Source: Gammaproteobacteria bacterium (lineage in GTDB: Bacteria; Pseudomonadota; Gammaproteobacteria; GRL18). From it: a stretch of DNA of 45,825 nucleotides. A program made the position numbers and the translations under genes. The DNA lies in assembly GCA_026994225.1 (NCBI GenBank), contig JALWRI010000107.1, positions 1 to 45,825 on the forward strand. The letters run 5' to 3'. Every line of letters begins with the position of its first letter. Within the stretch, counting starts at the first letter, position 1. Of this stretch, positions 36,078-44,442 are shown one piece after another. The notes beneath the pieces were generated by a model. It was not told the DNA's origin. It searched no databases and worked only from the letters and a program-made list of their open reading frames with translations.

Positions 36078-38444
36078 TTACTTGTTAATAGATGAATGAT
36101 GGAATTGTACTAAAGGAGAAAGTATTGCAGCTGCAAAAATTCCTGCAAAGACGATAATCCCAAAAGAACGAATAATCGGGGTATTACTTAATGCAAGTAA
36201 ACCAAAGGATAAAATAGTGGTAATAGCAGATAACGTAATAGCTAGAAAAGTCATACTATGGTGCTGCTCTTTTTCTGCAAAAAATAATGTGTAGTCAATA
36301 CCTATTCCTAATACTAACACTAATGCCATAGTGTTAAATAAGTTCAGTGTACCTCCAGTGTAGACTAAAATCGCTAATGCAAATCCTGCGGCAAACAAAG
36401 GAGGTAATAATATAAAGAGTCCTTTTCGTAAAGGATATTTGATACCTAATAATATCGCTATAATCATATAAGAACAAATAACCAGTTGTATTACAATGTG
36501 ATGATAATGTGTTAAAACATTGGAAATACGTTGACTATAATTTAAATATAGCACTTTTGTAGAATCATTAACTGATTGTGTAGAAAGATGATTTAATACT
36601 TTGATAGAACGATTGTTTACACCTTGTAAAGCTATTATAGTCATTGATTTATTTTTATAGGAGGGTAGTATTATATCTTTATATTGTAAATATAGAGGGT
36701 GTTGAGGTAATTTCTCTAAGGTTAATAACTGTTGATTTTTCGGCAACTTTAATGTTAAACCTATAGTATTGAGATATTCAGATAAATCTGGATGTGATGC
36801 CTTTTTTATTAAGGTAGTCAGTAAATAAGCATTTTGTTGTTGTCGTGCTTGTGAAGGTAAAATTTGAGATAGTGCATGATAGTGTTGTAATGCCCCTTGT
36901 TGTATTAAATCATCTAAATATGGACGAAGTATTTCTTCTTGCTGTAGTGCTATTTCGTTATTATCTGCCAGGATAACAAGATATTGTAGTGCTAAGCTTT
37001 CTTGTGGTAAAAAGGTTTGTAGATAGCGTTCTTGTTGTTGTAATTCAGGGGAACGATATTGGAATGTTCTAATATCATTATTAATTGTTAATTGCGCTAT
37101 ACCGGTTAATATAAATATTAATAATAAAACAATACCTATAGAGCAAAACCATTTTTTATTGCTCCATAAAGCTAAATAATATTGGCTATATTTCTCAAAA
37201 TAAGAGGGTAATGGGTGGGGGTGGGGATCAGAAAATAAATGAAAACAATAGATAACACAAAAATAAGCACAACTTAGACCAACAAAAGAAAACACGGCCA
37301 TTTGTTGAAAAAGCGGTAAAAATGACATACCCAATGCAGCATAAGCAATTAAACTGGTAATTAAACCGAGTTGAATAGCAGGCTTAATCATAGTTAAAAG
37401 ATGAATATGAGATCGAGGTTGATAATAATATTCAGTGAAATAATGTAAAGAATAATCAATAGAAAGTCCAATAAGACTTGCTGAAAGCACTAAAGTGAGT
37501 ATATGAGGATGGGGATAAATCAATAAACAAGCAGCAAATCCACTTACTATTCCTACCGCTATAGCAAGAAGGCTGTACCCTAATGGTTGCATAGAGCGAA
37601 ACACACCAAGTAGTAAACAGAATATACCCAATAAAGAACCTAATCCAATAACAGAAATTTCTTGTTTAGCAGATTGCATACCATATATAGCATGTCGTAT
37701 CATTCCTGTACATTTTAATGTTACATCGGGATATGCTTTTATAGTAAAAAGCAGTTGTTGGTATAATTGTGAGAAGCGTTGTTGGGTTTTATATTGCAAA
37801 GGATTATCTTTTAGTTGTGCATAGATAAGAATATAAGATGCTTTGCTATCTGTTATTTGCATTCTATTTTTAATTATATTCACCTTGCTATGATTTGATG
37901 ATAATGCCATTAAGCGAGTGAGATAATTTTGGAATAGAAATAATGGATCAGAGGGTAGATGACTTAATGGGGTTAGAGGGTTATAAAGCTGCTGTTTAGC
38001 GTTTGTCGTAAGTTTCGTGTAATTACCAGTTAATAATGACGAAGATAATTGTTTTCTATCATTATCCTCTAACAAATATAACTGTGATTGAGCTAATTGC
38101 TGGAATGCTTGTTGTATTTTTTGAACAGGTATTTGGTAACGAATATCACTAAATAAATGACTTGATTGTAATTGCAAGTAGAAATTATCTGCAACAGAGA
38201 TAGATTGATCTATATTTAACGTATTGCCTCCAATAATAAATAACACTTTCTTACTATTGGTGTTCGTTATCGTATCAACAAGATGTTGAACAGTAAGCGT
38301 TTCTTTATGTGGCAATAATTTTAAAATACTGGTTTCTAAGGAAATGCCCTGAAATAAACGTAATAATAAATAACAACATGCACTAATCAATAGGATGATA
38401 TAAATAAAAGCAGAAATTTTATGGTTGAAAATAAACTTTTTCAT
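36078..38444 (-). CDS. MMPL/RND-superfamily lipid exporter
   Basis: 788 residues from the ATG at 38444 (MKKFIFNHKISAFIY); a longer frame to 38555 would overlap the LolA-like gene by 137 bases and lacks a membrane-protein start. Two repeats of one plus five helices surround periplasmic loops, with SASLIGLSIDYSLHYFTE and LVLVLGIGIDYTLFFAE as the paired helix-4-type motifs. MMPL proteins export lipids and are regular members of aryl-polyene clusters. The 26-base overlap with the LolA-like gene indicates coupled expression. Confidence 0.88.
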   Translation of the reverse strand: MKKFIFNHKISAFIYIILLISACCYLLLRLFQGISLETSILKLLPHKETLTVQHLVDTITNTNSKKVLFIIGGNTLNIDQSISVADNFYLQLQSSHLFSDIRYQIPVQKIQQAFQQLAQSQLYLLEDNDRKQLSSSLLTGNYTKLTTNAKQQLYNPLTPLSHLPSDPLFLFQNYLTRLMALSSNHSKVNIIKNRMQITDSKASYILIYAQLKDNPLQYKTQQRFSQLYQQLLFTIKAYPDVTLKCTGMIRHAIYGMQSAKQEISVIGLGSLLGIFCLLLGVFRSMQPLGYSLLAIAVGIVSGFAACLLIYPHPHILTLVLSASLIGLSIDYSLHYFTEYYYQPRSHIHLLTMIKPAIQLGLITSLIAYAALGMSFLPLFQQMAVFSFVGLSCAYFCVIYCFHLFSDPHPHPLPSYFEKYSQYYLALWSNKKWFCSIGIVLLLIFILTGIAQLTINNDIRTFQYRSPELQQQERYLQTFLPQESLALQYLVILADNNEIALQQEEILRPYLDDLIQQGALQHYHALSQILPSQARQQQNAYLLTTLIKKASHPDLSEYLNTIGLTLKLPKNQQLLTLEKLPQHPLYLQYKDIILPSYKNKSMTIIALQGVNNRSIKVLNHLSTQSVNDSTKVLYLNYSQRISNVLTHYHHIVIQLVICSYMIIAILLGIKYPLRKGLFILLPPLFAAGFALAILVYTGGTLNLFNTMALVLVLGIGIDYTLFFAEKEQHHSMTFLAITLSAITTILSFGLLALSNTPIIRSFGIIVFAGIFAAAILSPLVQFHHSSINK

Positions 38445-39132
38445 CTGCACTGAGTAAATATGGTGAGGGTAACATAGTAAAGGTGTAATGTGTATTATCC
38501 CCCTTTTTTTCTCGTACCCATAAACTATCAATATACGTTTTTTGTAGTTCGACATCTACTATACCGTGTATAGAGAGCATTTGTATAAAGGCTTGTAAAG
38601 GGCTTTCCTTCTTAGGGGTTAATTTCATTATCCAGTTTTTTTTCTGACTTTGAAAGTACACATCAAAATGTTCTTTCAACGGAGATAATTTTCCTGAAAA
38701 TAAAGCAATAAAAATAGGTGCGAAGTATTGCGCTATTTTTTTCTTTGTTGTAACGTGCGCTATTTTTTTATCTTTATAGGTTATTTCCAACACTTTGTTA
38801 TCTTTAAAAAGGTAAGCGATATCAATAGGTTTTGTAATACGCCAAAAAAGTCCATACTGGTAATGGTAAATAAAAAATCCATGTGAGATGAGAGGGTGCT
38901 TCAGGATTTTTATTTGTCTAGCTTGTTTAAATTGACTTTTTATTTGAGTATTTTTTTCTAATAAAGAAATAATATTTTCTAAATGTAAAGCCGTAGGAGA
39001 GGGCTTTGAATGTGTATTATCAATACCCAATACGCATTGAGGTAATAATAATATCAATAGAACAGTAATAAAGATAATAGGTAATATTTTTAACAAGTCT
39101 TGCTGTTTATTGTGCCAGATATTGAAAAACAT
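38419..39132 (-). CDS. LolA-like lipid carrier of the polyene/lipid cluster
   Basis: 237 residues with an N-terminal signal/anchor helix (about 13-35) and a LolA-type beta fold (LEKNTQIKSQFKQARQIKIL, then HYQYGLFWRITKPIDIAYLF). LolA-related proteins in aryl-polyene-like clusters are thought to carry the lipid across the periplasm after MMPL export. It precedes and overlaps the MMPL gene on the minus strand and follows the glycosyltransferase-acyltransferase gene by 41 bases. Confidence 0.82.
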   Translation of the reverse strand: MFFNIWHNKQQDLLKILPIIFITVLLILLLPQCVLGIDNTHSKPSPTALHLENIISLLEKNTQIKSQFKQARQIKILKHPLISHGFFIYHYQYGLFWRITKPIDIAYLFKDNKVLEITYKDKKIAHVTTKKKIAQYFAPIFIALFSGKLSPLKEHFDVYFQSQKKNWIMKLTPKKESPLQAFIQMLSIHGIVDVELQKTYIDSLWVREKKGDNTHYTFTMLPSPYLLSADEKVYFQP

Positions 39133-39173
39133 TGATTTTATCCAATAATATTAATGGGGTGATATAGAACATT

Positions 39174-40859
39174 TCATTTTTTATTTTTTGCAGTTTCTGT
39201 TTTTTGTTGCCAAAAGTCAAAAAAATTAAACCATTGATACGGTGCTTTTAAACAATATTTTTCTAGTTGTTGCGCATATTTCTCAATATATTTTTGTAAT
39301 GCTTGTTGTCGTTGCTTTCTGGGAAGTGTAATGCGTTTAGTAAATAGATCTAAATAAATACGATAAGTTTTTTGTTCTTTAAGGACAAACATAGTATAAA
39401 CAGGGCAATTTAATAAATTACCTAAAATAAAAGCACCTTGTCCAAAAGAGGCAGGATAACCCAGAAAATGACAAGTATTTACTCTATCAGGAGAAGATAT
39501 AGGCGTACGATCTGCTAAAATAATAACAAATTCCCCTCGATCAACCTTTTCTTTTAATATCACGGCAGTATCTAAACCAATATTATCTACATGCAATAAA
39601 TGTTGCGAGACTTTAGGACTAACACGTTGAAAAACTTTATTAAATTTCATAGCATTTTTAGTAAATACCAGTGCATTCATTTTGATATATTTATCAGCTA
39701 TCGCCCTGGCCATTTCAATATTTCCTAAATGTGCGCTTAATATTAAAGCACCTTTCCCTTGACGTTGTAAATGCAATAATTCTTCTGATTTTTCAAAGAT
39801 AATATCTGAGTGTTGTAAATCCCCCAGCCATGCAGAAATTTTATCTGAAATAGCAAAACCAAAGTGTAAGAAATGTTTATAACTGTGTAGCCATCCTGGT
39901 GGTTTGCTAAAATCAGGATGCGTACAACCATACTGGTAAATTTTTTGTAAGTATGCTTTTGAACTATTACGTGCCAAATGACTACTTAAATAATAATAAA
40001 GCATCACGGGCATTAATAAAAGATTAAAAATATTTTTACCAAAAAATTGGTATATCCATAATAATAATTGAATAAGTGAAACATTTCCTTTTTCTTTAAT
40101 TTCAGACCAATGGGATACTTTTTTTTTACGCCGTTGCGGTAGACGAATTAACATGCCTAATAGTAATTTACTATGCATAATAATAAGTGAAAAATTATCT
40201 TTAATATAATGAAAATTAGACAACCCATTCTCAGGATAAATGACTTTACTTGGAATACGTATTGCCGGAATATTAGCCCAACACATTTTAACCAATATTT
40301 CTATATCAAAATTCATTCTTTTACCTGGCGGATGAGCATCAATAATAGTGAGGGTCGTTTTTATGGGATAACAACGAAATCCACACATGGTATCTAAAGG
40401 ATGAGTAGTTAATGTTTCAATAGCAACAAAAAAGTGGGTAATTTTACGTCCATATTTCCTTCCAACAGGAATACTTGCATCATACAGAGGTTGTGCACAA
40501 ATAACCGCTTCTGGATGTTGTGTAGATTGTTCTATAAATTGAGGAACATCTTTTATATTATGTTGACCATCGGCATCAATTTGTATGGCATGTGTAAAAT
40601 TTAGTTTGTCTGCCTGGGATAGGCCATGCATGACTGCTGCTCCTTTCCCCTGATTAACAGGTAATGTATAAAGATGGACAAAGGAGTATTGTTGTGCAAT
40701 AGTGTGTAATATGGTTTTAGTTTTCTTGTCGCTACCATCATCTACTATAATAATAGGTAATTGATAGGGTATAAGTTGTGATACAGTTGCTTCAATAGTA
40801 TCTTTATGATTATAGATGGGGATGATAATAACAAATGATAGCATAGTGTATTTATCCAA
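39174..40859 (-). CDS. Glycosyltransferase (GT2)-LABLAT acyltransferase fusion
   Basis: 561 residues. Residues about 7-230 are a family-2 glycosyltransferase with the nucleotide/metal motif D95-A-D97 (IQIDADGQH) and an IIVDDGSD motif. Residues about 260-550 are a LABLAT-type acyltransferase with H377 and E382 (SAHLGNIEMA) as the HxxxxE pair and ILADRTPISSPDRVN further on. The fusion of a sugar transferase and an acyltransferase is typical of aryl-polyene/flexirubin-like lipid clusters, where it attaches an acyl or sugar head group. A second ATG 15 bases downstream is an alternative start. It is the first gene of the minus-strand set. Confidence 0.9.
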   Translation of the reverse strand: MDKYTMLSFVIIIPIYNHKDTIEATVSQLIPYQLPIIIVDDGSDKKTKTILHTIAQQYSFVHLYTLPVNQGKGAAVMHGLSQADKLNFTHAIQIDADGQHNIKDVPQFIEQSTQHPEAVICAQPLYDASIPVGRKYGRKITHFFVAIETLTTHPLDTMCGFRCYPIKTTLTIIDAHPPGKRMNFDIEILVKMCWANIPAIRIPSKVIYPENGLSNFHYIKDNFSLIIMHSKLLLGMLIRLPQRRKKKVSHWSEIKEKGNVSLIQLLLWIYQFFGKNIFNLLLMPVMLYYYLSSHLARNSSKAYLQKIYQYGCTHPDFSKPPGWLHSYKHFLHFGFAISDKISAWLGDLQHSDIIFEKSEELLHLQRQGKGALILSAHLGNIEMARAIADKYIKMNALVFTKNAMKFNKVFQRVSPKVSQHLLHVDNIGLDTAVILKEKVDRGEFVIILADRTPISSPDRVNTCHFLGYPASFGQGAFILGNLLNCPVYTMFVLKEQKTYRIYLDLFTKRITLPRKQRQQALQKYIEKYAQQLEKYCLKAPYQWFNFFDFWQQKTETAKNKK

Positions 40860-41117
40860 CTTTTAGCTAAGAGCTGACATGTTTCCCAACCTAAAGGACA
40901 AAGACGAGGATTTCTTCTCTTTCAAGATGTAAAGGCTTACTTTGAAACAGCGTTTTATTGATATTTAATGATAGAGATTAAATATGTAAAAATAAAAAAC
41001 ACACCATAATATTGATTCTATTTGAGTTACCAACAGATATAACAGTATAATAAAAAACACATTATCCGTAAAGTCTGTAAGCTTTATATCCGTATTGATA
41101 GTAAAATAGAAAACATT
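40860..41117. other. Divergent intergenic region with no clear feature
   Basis: 258 bases between the divergent lipid cluster and the small-protein gene. It is AT-rich and I find no ORF or RNA gene. A 13-base direct repeat (aataaaaaacaca) occurs at 40991 and 41049, possibly chance in such AT-rich DNA. Promoters for both directions must lie here or nearby, but no hexamer pair stands out. Confidence 0.4.
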
Positions 41118-41441
41118 ATGCCCAAAACATATACATATTGCACCCCTTCAGTAGAAGATTATCACAATGTTACCATTATCAACATAGAGCCTGATACACC
41201 CATTGAAGACTATATTAAAGCGATGCAGCTTGCTGATATTGAAGCTAAAAAACAATTAAATGAATATATGCTTTTATCTTGGTATGATAAAGACAGAGAT
41301 TTTGAATCACCTCAGCACAGTAGCGAATGCCACCTGGATTCTGCAGTACCAGGGTATATTGATTATGCATTGTATCATGGTGCTAATCTAAAGGTAATAT
41401 TTGAGAAAGGACGTTTTGTCTTTTTTTATCGTGGTTTTTAA
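41118..41441 (+). CDS. Small conserved protein, AF1514/DUF5619-like
   Basis: 107 residues, no signal or membrane segment, acidic, with conserved-looking stretches YMLLSWYDKDRDFESPQHSS and GYIDYALYHGANLKV. From memory this resembles the AF1514 family (DUF5619), of unknown function. It is transcribed away from the lipid cluster and towards the channel gene, from which it is separated by 97 bases containing an inverted repeat, so it is likely its own transcription unit. Confidence 0.6.
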   Translation: MPKTYTYCTPSVEDYHNVTIINIEPDTPIEDYIKAMQLADIEAKKQLNEYMLLSWYDKDRDFESPQHSSECHLDSAVPGYIDYALYHGANLKVIFEKGRFVFFYRGF

Positions 41442-41467
41442 AAAGTAATGTAAAATCCCATCTTTTT

Positions 41468-41497
41468 TTATTATCTATCACAGTGGATAGATAATAA
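41468..41497. promoter_or_regulatory. Inverted repeat upstream of the channel-fusion gene
   Basis: Perfect 12-base arms ttattatctatc / gatagataataa flank a 6-base loop. The T-run precedes the stem and an A-run follows, the wrong order for an intrinsic terminator on the plus strand. Located 41-71 bases before the channel gene start, it may be an operator or an mRNA hairpin. Confidence 0.45.
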
Positions 41498-41538
41498 AAG
41501 ATATTAATGGATCATTGATTAAAGCAGGAATTTTGTAG

Positions 41539-44439
41539 ATGAAACTGTTTATAAATTTGAAAAAAAACCTTTTTATTATCCTTTTATTAGGATTGGTTGT
41601 TTCATTTATAGCACGGATTGTTTGGTTTCAAGAAGATAGCCGTGAAGCAACGTATTTAGGTTTGGTTGTTCCTGGTGATAAAGAAAATACTGAGCTGGCT
41701 TTATCTATGCAGCGTGGGGCAGATCTTTATTTGCAAGAATATAATAATGCATATAATAAGGGTGAAAAGAAAATTGTATTACAGAAAATTAAATCATCTG
41801 ATGTGCTTTCTCAAGTTCATAATTTTAGTCATAAGGAGAATATCTCAGCAGTCATTAGTGCGTTACAACAGCCTGATTTAATAGAAAAATCAGTAGCACT
41901 TTATCAACAGCAAAAAATTCCCGCAGTCATATTAGCATCATCAACAATAGATAAAAGTAATCCCTGGGCTTTTTCTGCAATTTATAATCTTAGCAATCAG
42001 GCAAAATTTATTGCTAATTATGTCAGAAATATTCGCGGTAAAAAATTAGTTACCCTGGTTTATGATGATAGCAAATATGGTTTAACCATGAGTAAGAATT
42101 TTAGTGAAGTATATGCCCGATTTGGTACTAAAATTCGTTATCATAAACCCTTTCGACTTGCACAAGCAGAAACTGATCTGAATAAAATTATCACCGAATT
42201 AAAAGATAAAAAAGATGCAGGAGTGATCTTTTTGATAGCCGATGTAAAAAGATCAGCATTATTTATCCAAAAAGCACATGATGCAGGAATACGCAATGAT
42301 ATTGTAGGTACTGACATCATGGCAAGTAATCAATTTATGCACACTTTACAAGCACTGTTAGAAAATGGGGAAAGTATCGCACCCTATACGAATAACATTC
42401 TGGTATCTACCCCCTTATTGTTTGATACAGCAGGGGAATTGACACAACAATTTCGTAACCAATATTTACAAAAATATGGCGACTATCCAGATTGGGCAGC
42501 AGCTTATGCTTATGATAGCGCACGGGTTTTAGTACAAGGTTTGTCACAACAAGATAATATGGATGGTCATCGTAGTGCAATGAAAAACCGTCAAGTTATT
42601 AGAGATTATCTTGATAGCTTATCTCATCCAGGTAAAAGTATTGCGGGAGTAACAGGTGATATTTGGTTTCCACGCAGATCTAAAAGTAAAAAAACAGTCC
42701 GTATTGGTGTATATAATGGGAGTAGTATTGTTGCAAGTTTAACACAGCTTCAGCCGTTAAAAGAGGGGAGTAATGCTAATTATTTTGCTGAACTAAAGCA
42801 AGGAAAAATGTTATATGTTAACGATCGTTTTATGTATAAAAGTAACGTGGTTTACACTGGGATAACACTGCACAGTTTAGAGGAATTTGATCTGGATAAC
42901 AATTCTGCTGTTCTTGATTTTTCTATCTGGTTTCGATACAAAGGAAAATTTGATCCGGCAGATATTATCTTTCCTGATGCGCTCGAAGATATTAAATTGA
43001 CAAATCCTGAAGAGTTGAGTAAAAACAAAAATTTGATATTTAAGCTCTATCGTGTCAAGGGTAAATTTGCATTAAATGCCTTGCAAACCAAGCGTTCTTA
43101 TGGCAGTCAAATTATAAGTATTTCATTTCAACACCGCACGTTAAATCGTAATAATGTGATTTATGTTGTAGATATATTAGGTATGGATTTAGACACCGGG
43201 GAAACCATAAAAGATAAACTGGAAAATAGTCCTTTTTTAAGTACTCAACCCGGTTGGAAAATTGAAAAAGCATGGATTTCTCAAGATATTTTTAGCAGCA
43301 CTTCCTTAGGGAAACCTATTTATGTAGGATATGGTGCAGTCGAACCAGATTTTTCACGTATTAATATGGGATTATTGATGCGTGAAGATAAGATCAATAT
43401 ACATAGCATCGTCCCTGCTGAATATTTTGTTTATTTGGCTATACTGGGAATTATCGGTACATTATTTGCCTCGTTGCTTGCTTTTAGTGCCAAAGGTAAG
43501 GATAAGTATTTAACCCAAACAACCGCCTGGTTACTGAAAGTAATTTTCTGGCCACTCTCATTATTAGCATTAGGTAATATTGTTCTGGATACGGCCATTA
43601 ATATGGGTATATCCATACATTATATTGATACATTAGTGATAGGATATAATATCTTATGGTGGTTTATTCCTGCTCGTTTGATTGCAATGGCATTACCGCT
43701 TTTTGTCTGGATTCCCTTGCAAGAAAAAACAGGACGCAGGATACCTAATGTTATTTTACTCTTAGGTTCTGCTGTGATATACATCATAGCATTTTTAGGT
43801 GTGGTTGCTTTTGTTTTTGACCAACATTTAACCAGTTTATTGGCAACGGGTGGTCTTTTTGCCATGATTATCGGTTTAGCTGTGCAGTCAAATATTGCGA
43901 ATATCTTTTCAGGTATTGTTGTTAATATTGAGCGTCCTTTCAGTATTGGGGATTGGATTAAAATTGGTGCTATGGATGATGCTGAAGTAATTGATATGAC
44001 ATGGCGTACATTGCGTATGCGTACTATTAATGGTTTTGTTATTAGTGTACCTAATGCCAAAGCCTCCGAAGCCACTGTGATTAATTTTAGTCAGGGCAAC
44101 GCACGGATAGATATTGCCATGAATGTTGCTACAGAATATGATCCTGTTATGATTGTTAGTACTTTAAATCAAATATTATCAGAAATTGAAGGTATTCATG
44201 ATACGGGAGAAAAAGCATCAGCCATATTTAAGGGTATTACTACCGTTTATAATCAATCTGTATCAGAATATGCGATACGTTTCTGGTTGAGTGATTATAG
44301 TAATGCTTTGGGATATAAAATTAAAATATGGACAGCTATTTGGTTAAGATTTAATAAAATGGGCTTATCATTAAAACTGAGTGTGCAAGATAATGATGAG
44401 GGTGAAGAGTATCAAATTCGGACAATTGATGATAATTAA
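41539..44439 (+). CDS. Triple fusion: periplasmic ligand-binding domain, Cys-loop-like ectodomain, MscS channel
   Basis: 966 residues. A membrane anchor (about 10-28) leads to a type-I periplasmic binding fold (about 34-400: YLGLVVPGDKENTELALSMQ, AGVIFLIADVKRSALFIQKA, AAAYAYDSARVLVQGL), as in LivK. Residues about 425-605 resemble the beta-sandwich of pentameric ligand-gated channels: YTGITLHSLEEFDLDNNSAV, LDFSIWFRYKGKFDP, YRVKGKF, then RSYGSQIISISFQHR in the Cys-loop/Pro-loop region, with no cysteines. Four helices (about 629-762) precede the MscS pore (GLAVQSNIANIFSGIVVNIE, RPFSIGDWI; G779 onward) and MscS beta domain. It probably opens on ligand binding (inference). A TolC-like gene starts three bases after it. 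Confidence 0.85.
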   Translation: MKLFINLKKNLFIILLLGLVVSFIARIVWFQEDSREATYLGLVVPGDKENTELALSMQRGADLYLQEYNNAYNKGEKKIVLQKIKSSDVLSQVHNFSHKENISAVISALQQPDLIEKSVALYQQQKIPAVILASSTIDKSNPWAFSAIYNLSNQAKFIANYVRNIRGKKLVTLVYDDSKYGLTMSKNFSEVYARFGTKIRYHKPFRLAQAETDLNKIITELKDKKDAGVIFLIADVKRSALFIQKAHDAGIRNDIVGTDIMASNQFMHTLQALLENGESIAPYTNNILVSTPLLFDTAGELTQQFRNQYLQKYGDYPDWAAAYAYDSARVLVQGLSQQDNMDGHRSAMKNRQVIRDYLDSLSHPGKSIAGVTGDIWFPRRSKSKKTVRIGVYNGSSIVASLTQLQPLKEGSNANYFAELKQGKMLYVNDRFMYKSNVVYTGITLHSLEEFDLDNNSAVLDFSIWFRYKGKFDPADIIFPDALEDIKLTNPEELSKNKNLIFKLYRVKGKFALNALQTKRSYGSQIISISFQHRTLNRNNVIYVVDILGMDLDTGETIKDKLENSPFLSTQPGWKIEKAWISQDIFSSTSLGKPIYVGYGAVEPDFSRINMGLLMREDKINIHSIVPAEYFVYLAILGIIGTLFASLLAFSAKGKDKYLTQTTAWLLKVIFWPLSLLALGNIVLDTAINMGISIHYIDTLVIGYNILWWFIPARLIAMALPLFVWIPLQEKTGRRIPNVILLLGSAVIYIIAFLGVVAFVFDQHLTSLLATGGLFAMIIGLAVQSNIANIFSGIVVNIERPFSIGDWIKIGAMDDAEVIDMTWRTLRMRTINGFVISVPNAKASEATVINFSQGNARIDIAMNVATEYDPVMIVSTLNQILSEIEGIHDTGEKASAIFKGITTVYNQSVSEYAIRFWLSDYSNALGYKIKIWTAIWLRFNKMGLSLKLSVQDNDEGEEYQIRTIDDN

Positions 44440-44442
44440 TCA

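Noticed and set aside
38445-38555. Longer N-terminus for the MMPL exporter
   Set aside because: It would overlap most of the LolA-like 3' end and adds charged residues before the first helix; the ATG at 38444 gives the standard MMPL start.
40991-41061. Two copies of aataaaaaacaca as a possible repeat array
   Set aside because: Only two copies, 58 bases apart, in very AT-rich DNA; chance is likely and there is no CRISPR-like periodicity.
41468-41497. Intrinsic terminator after the small AF1514-like gene
   Set aside because: The stem is good but a T-run does not follow it on the plus strand; kept only as an inverted repeat of unknown role.
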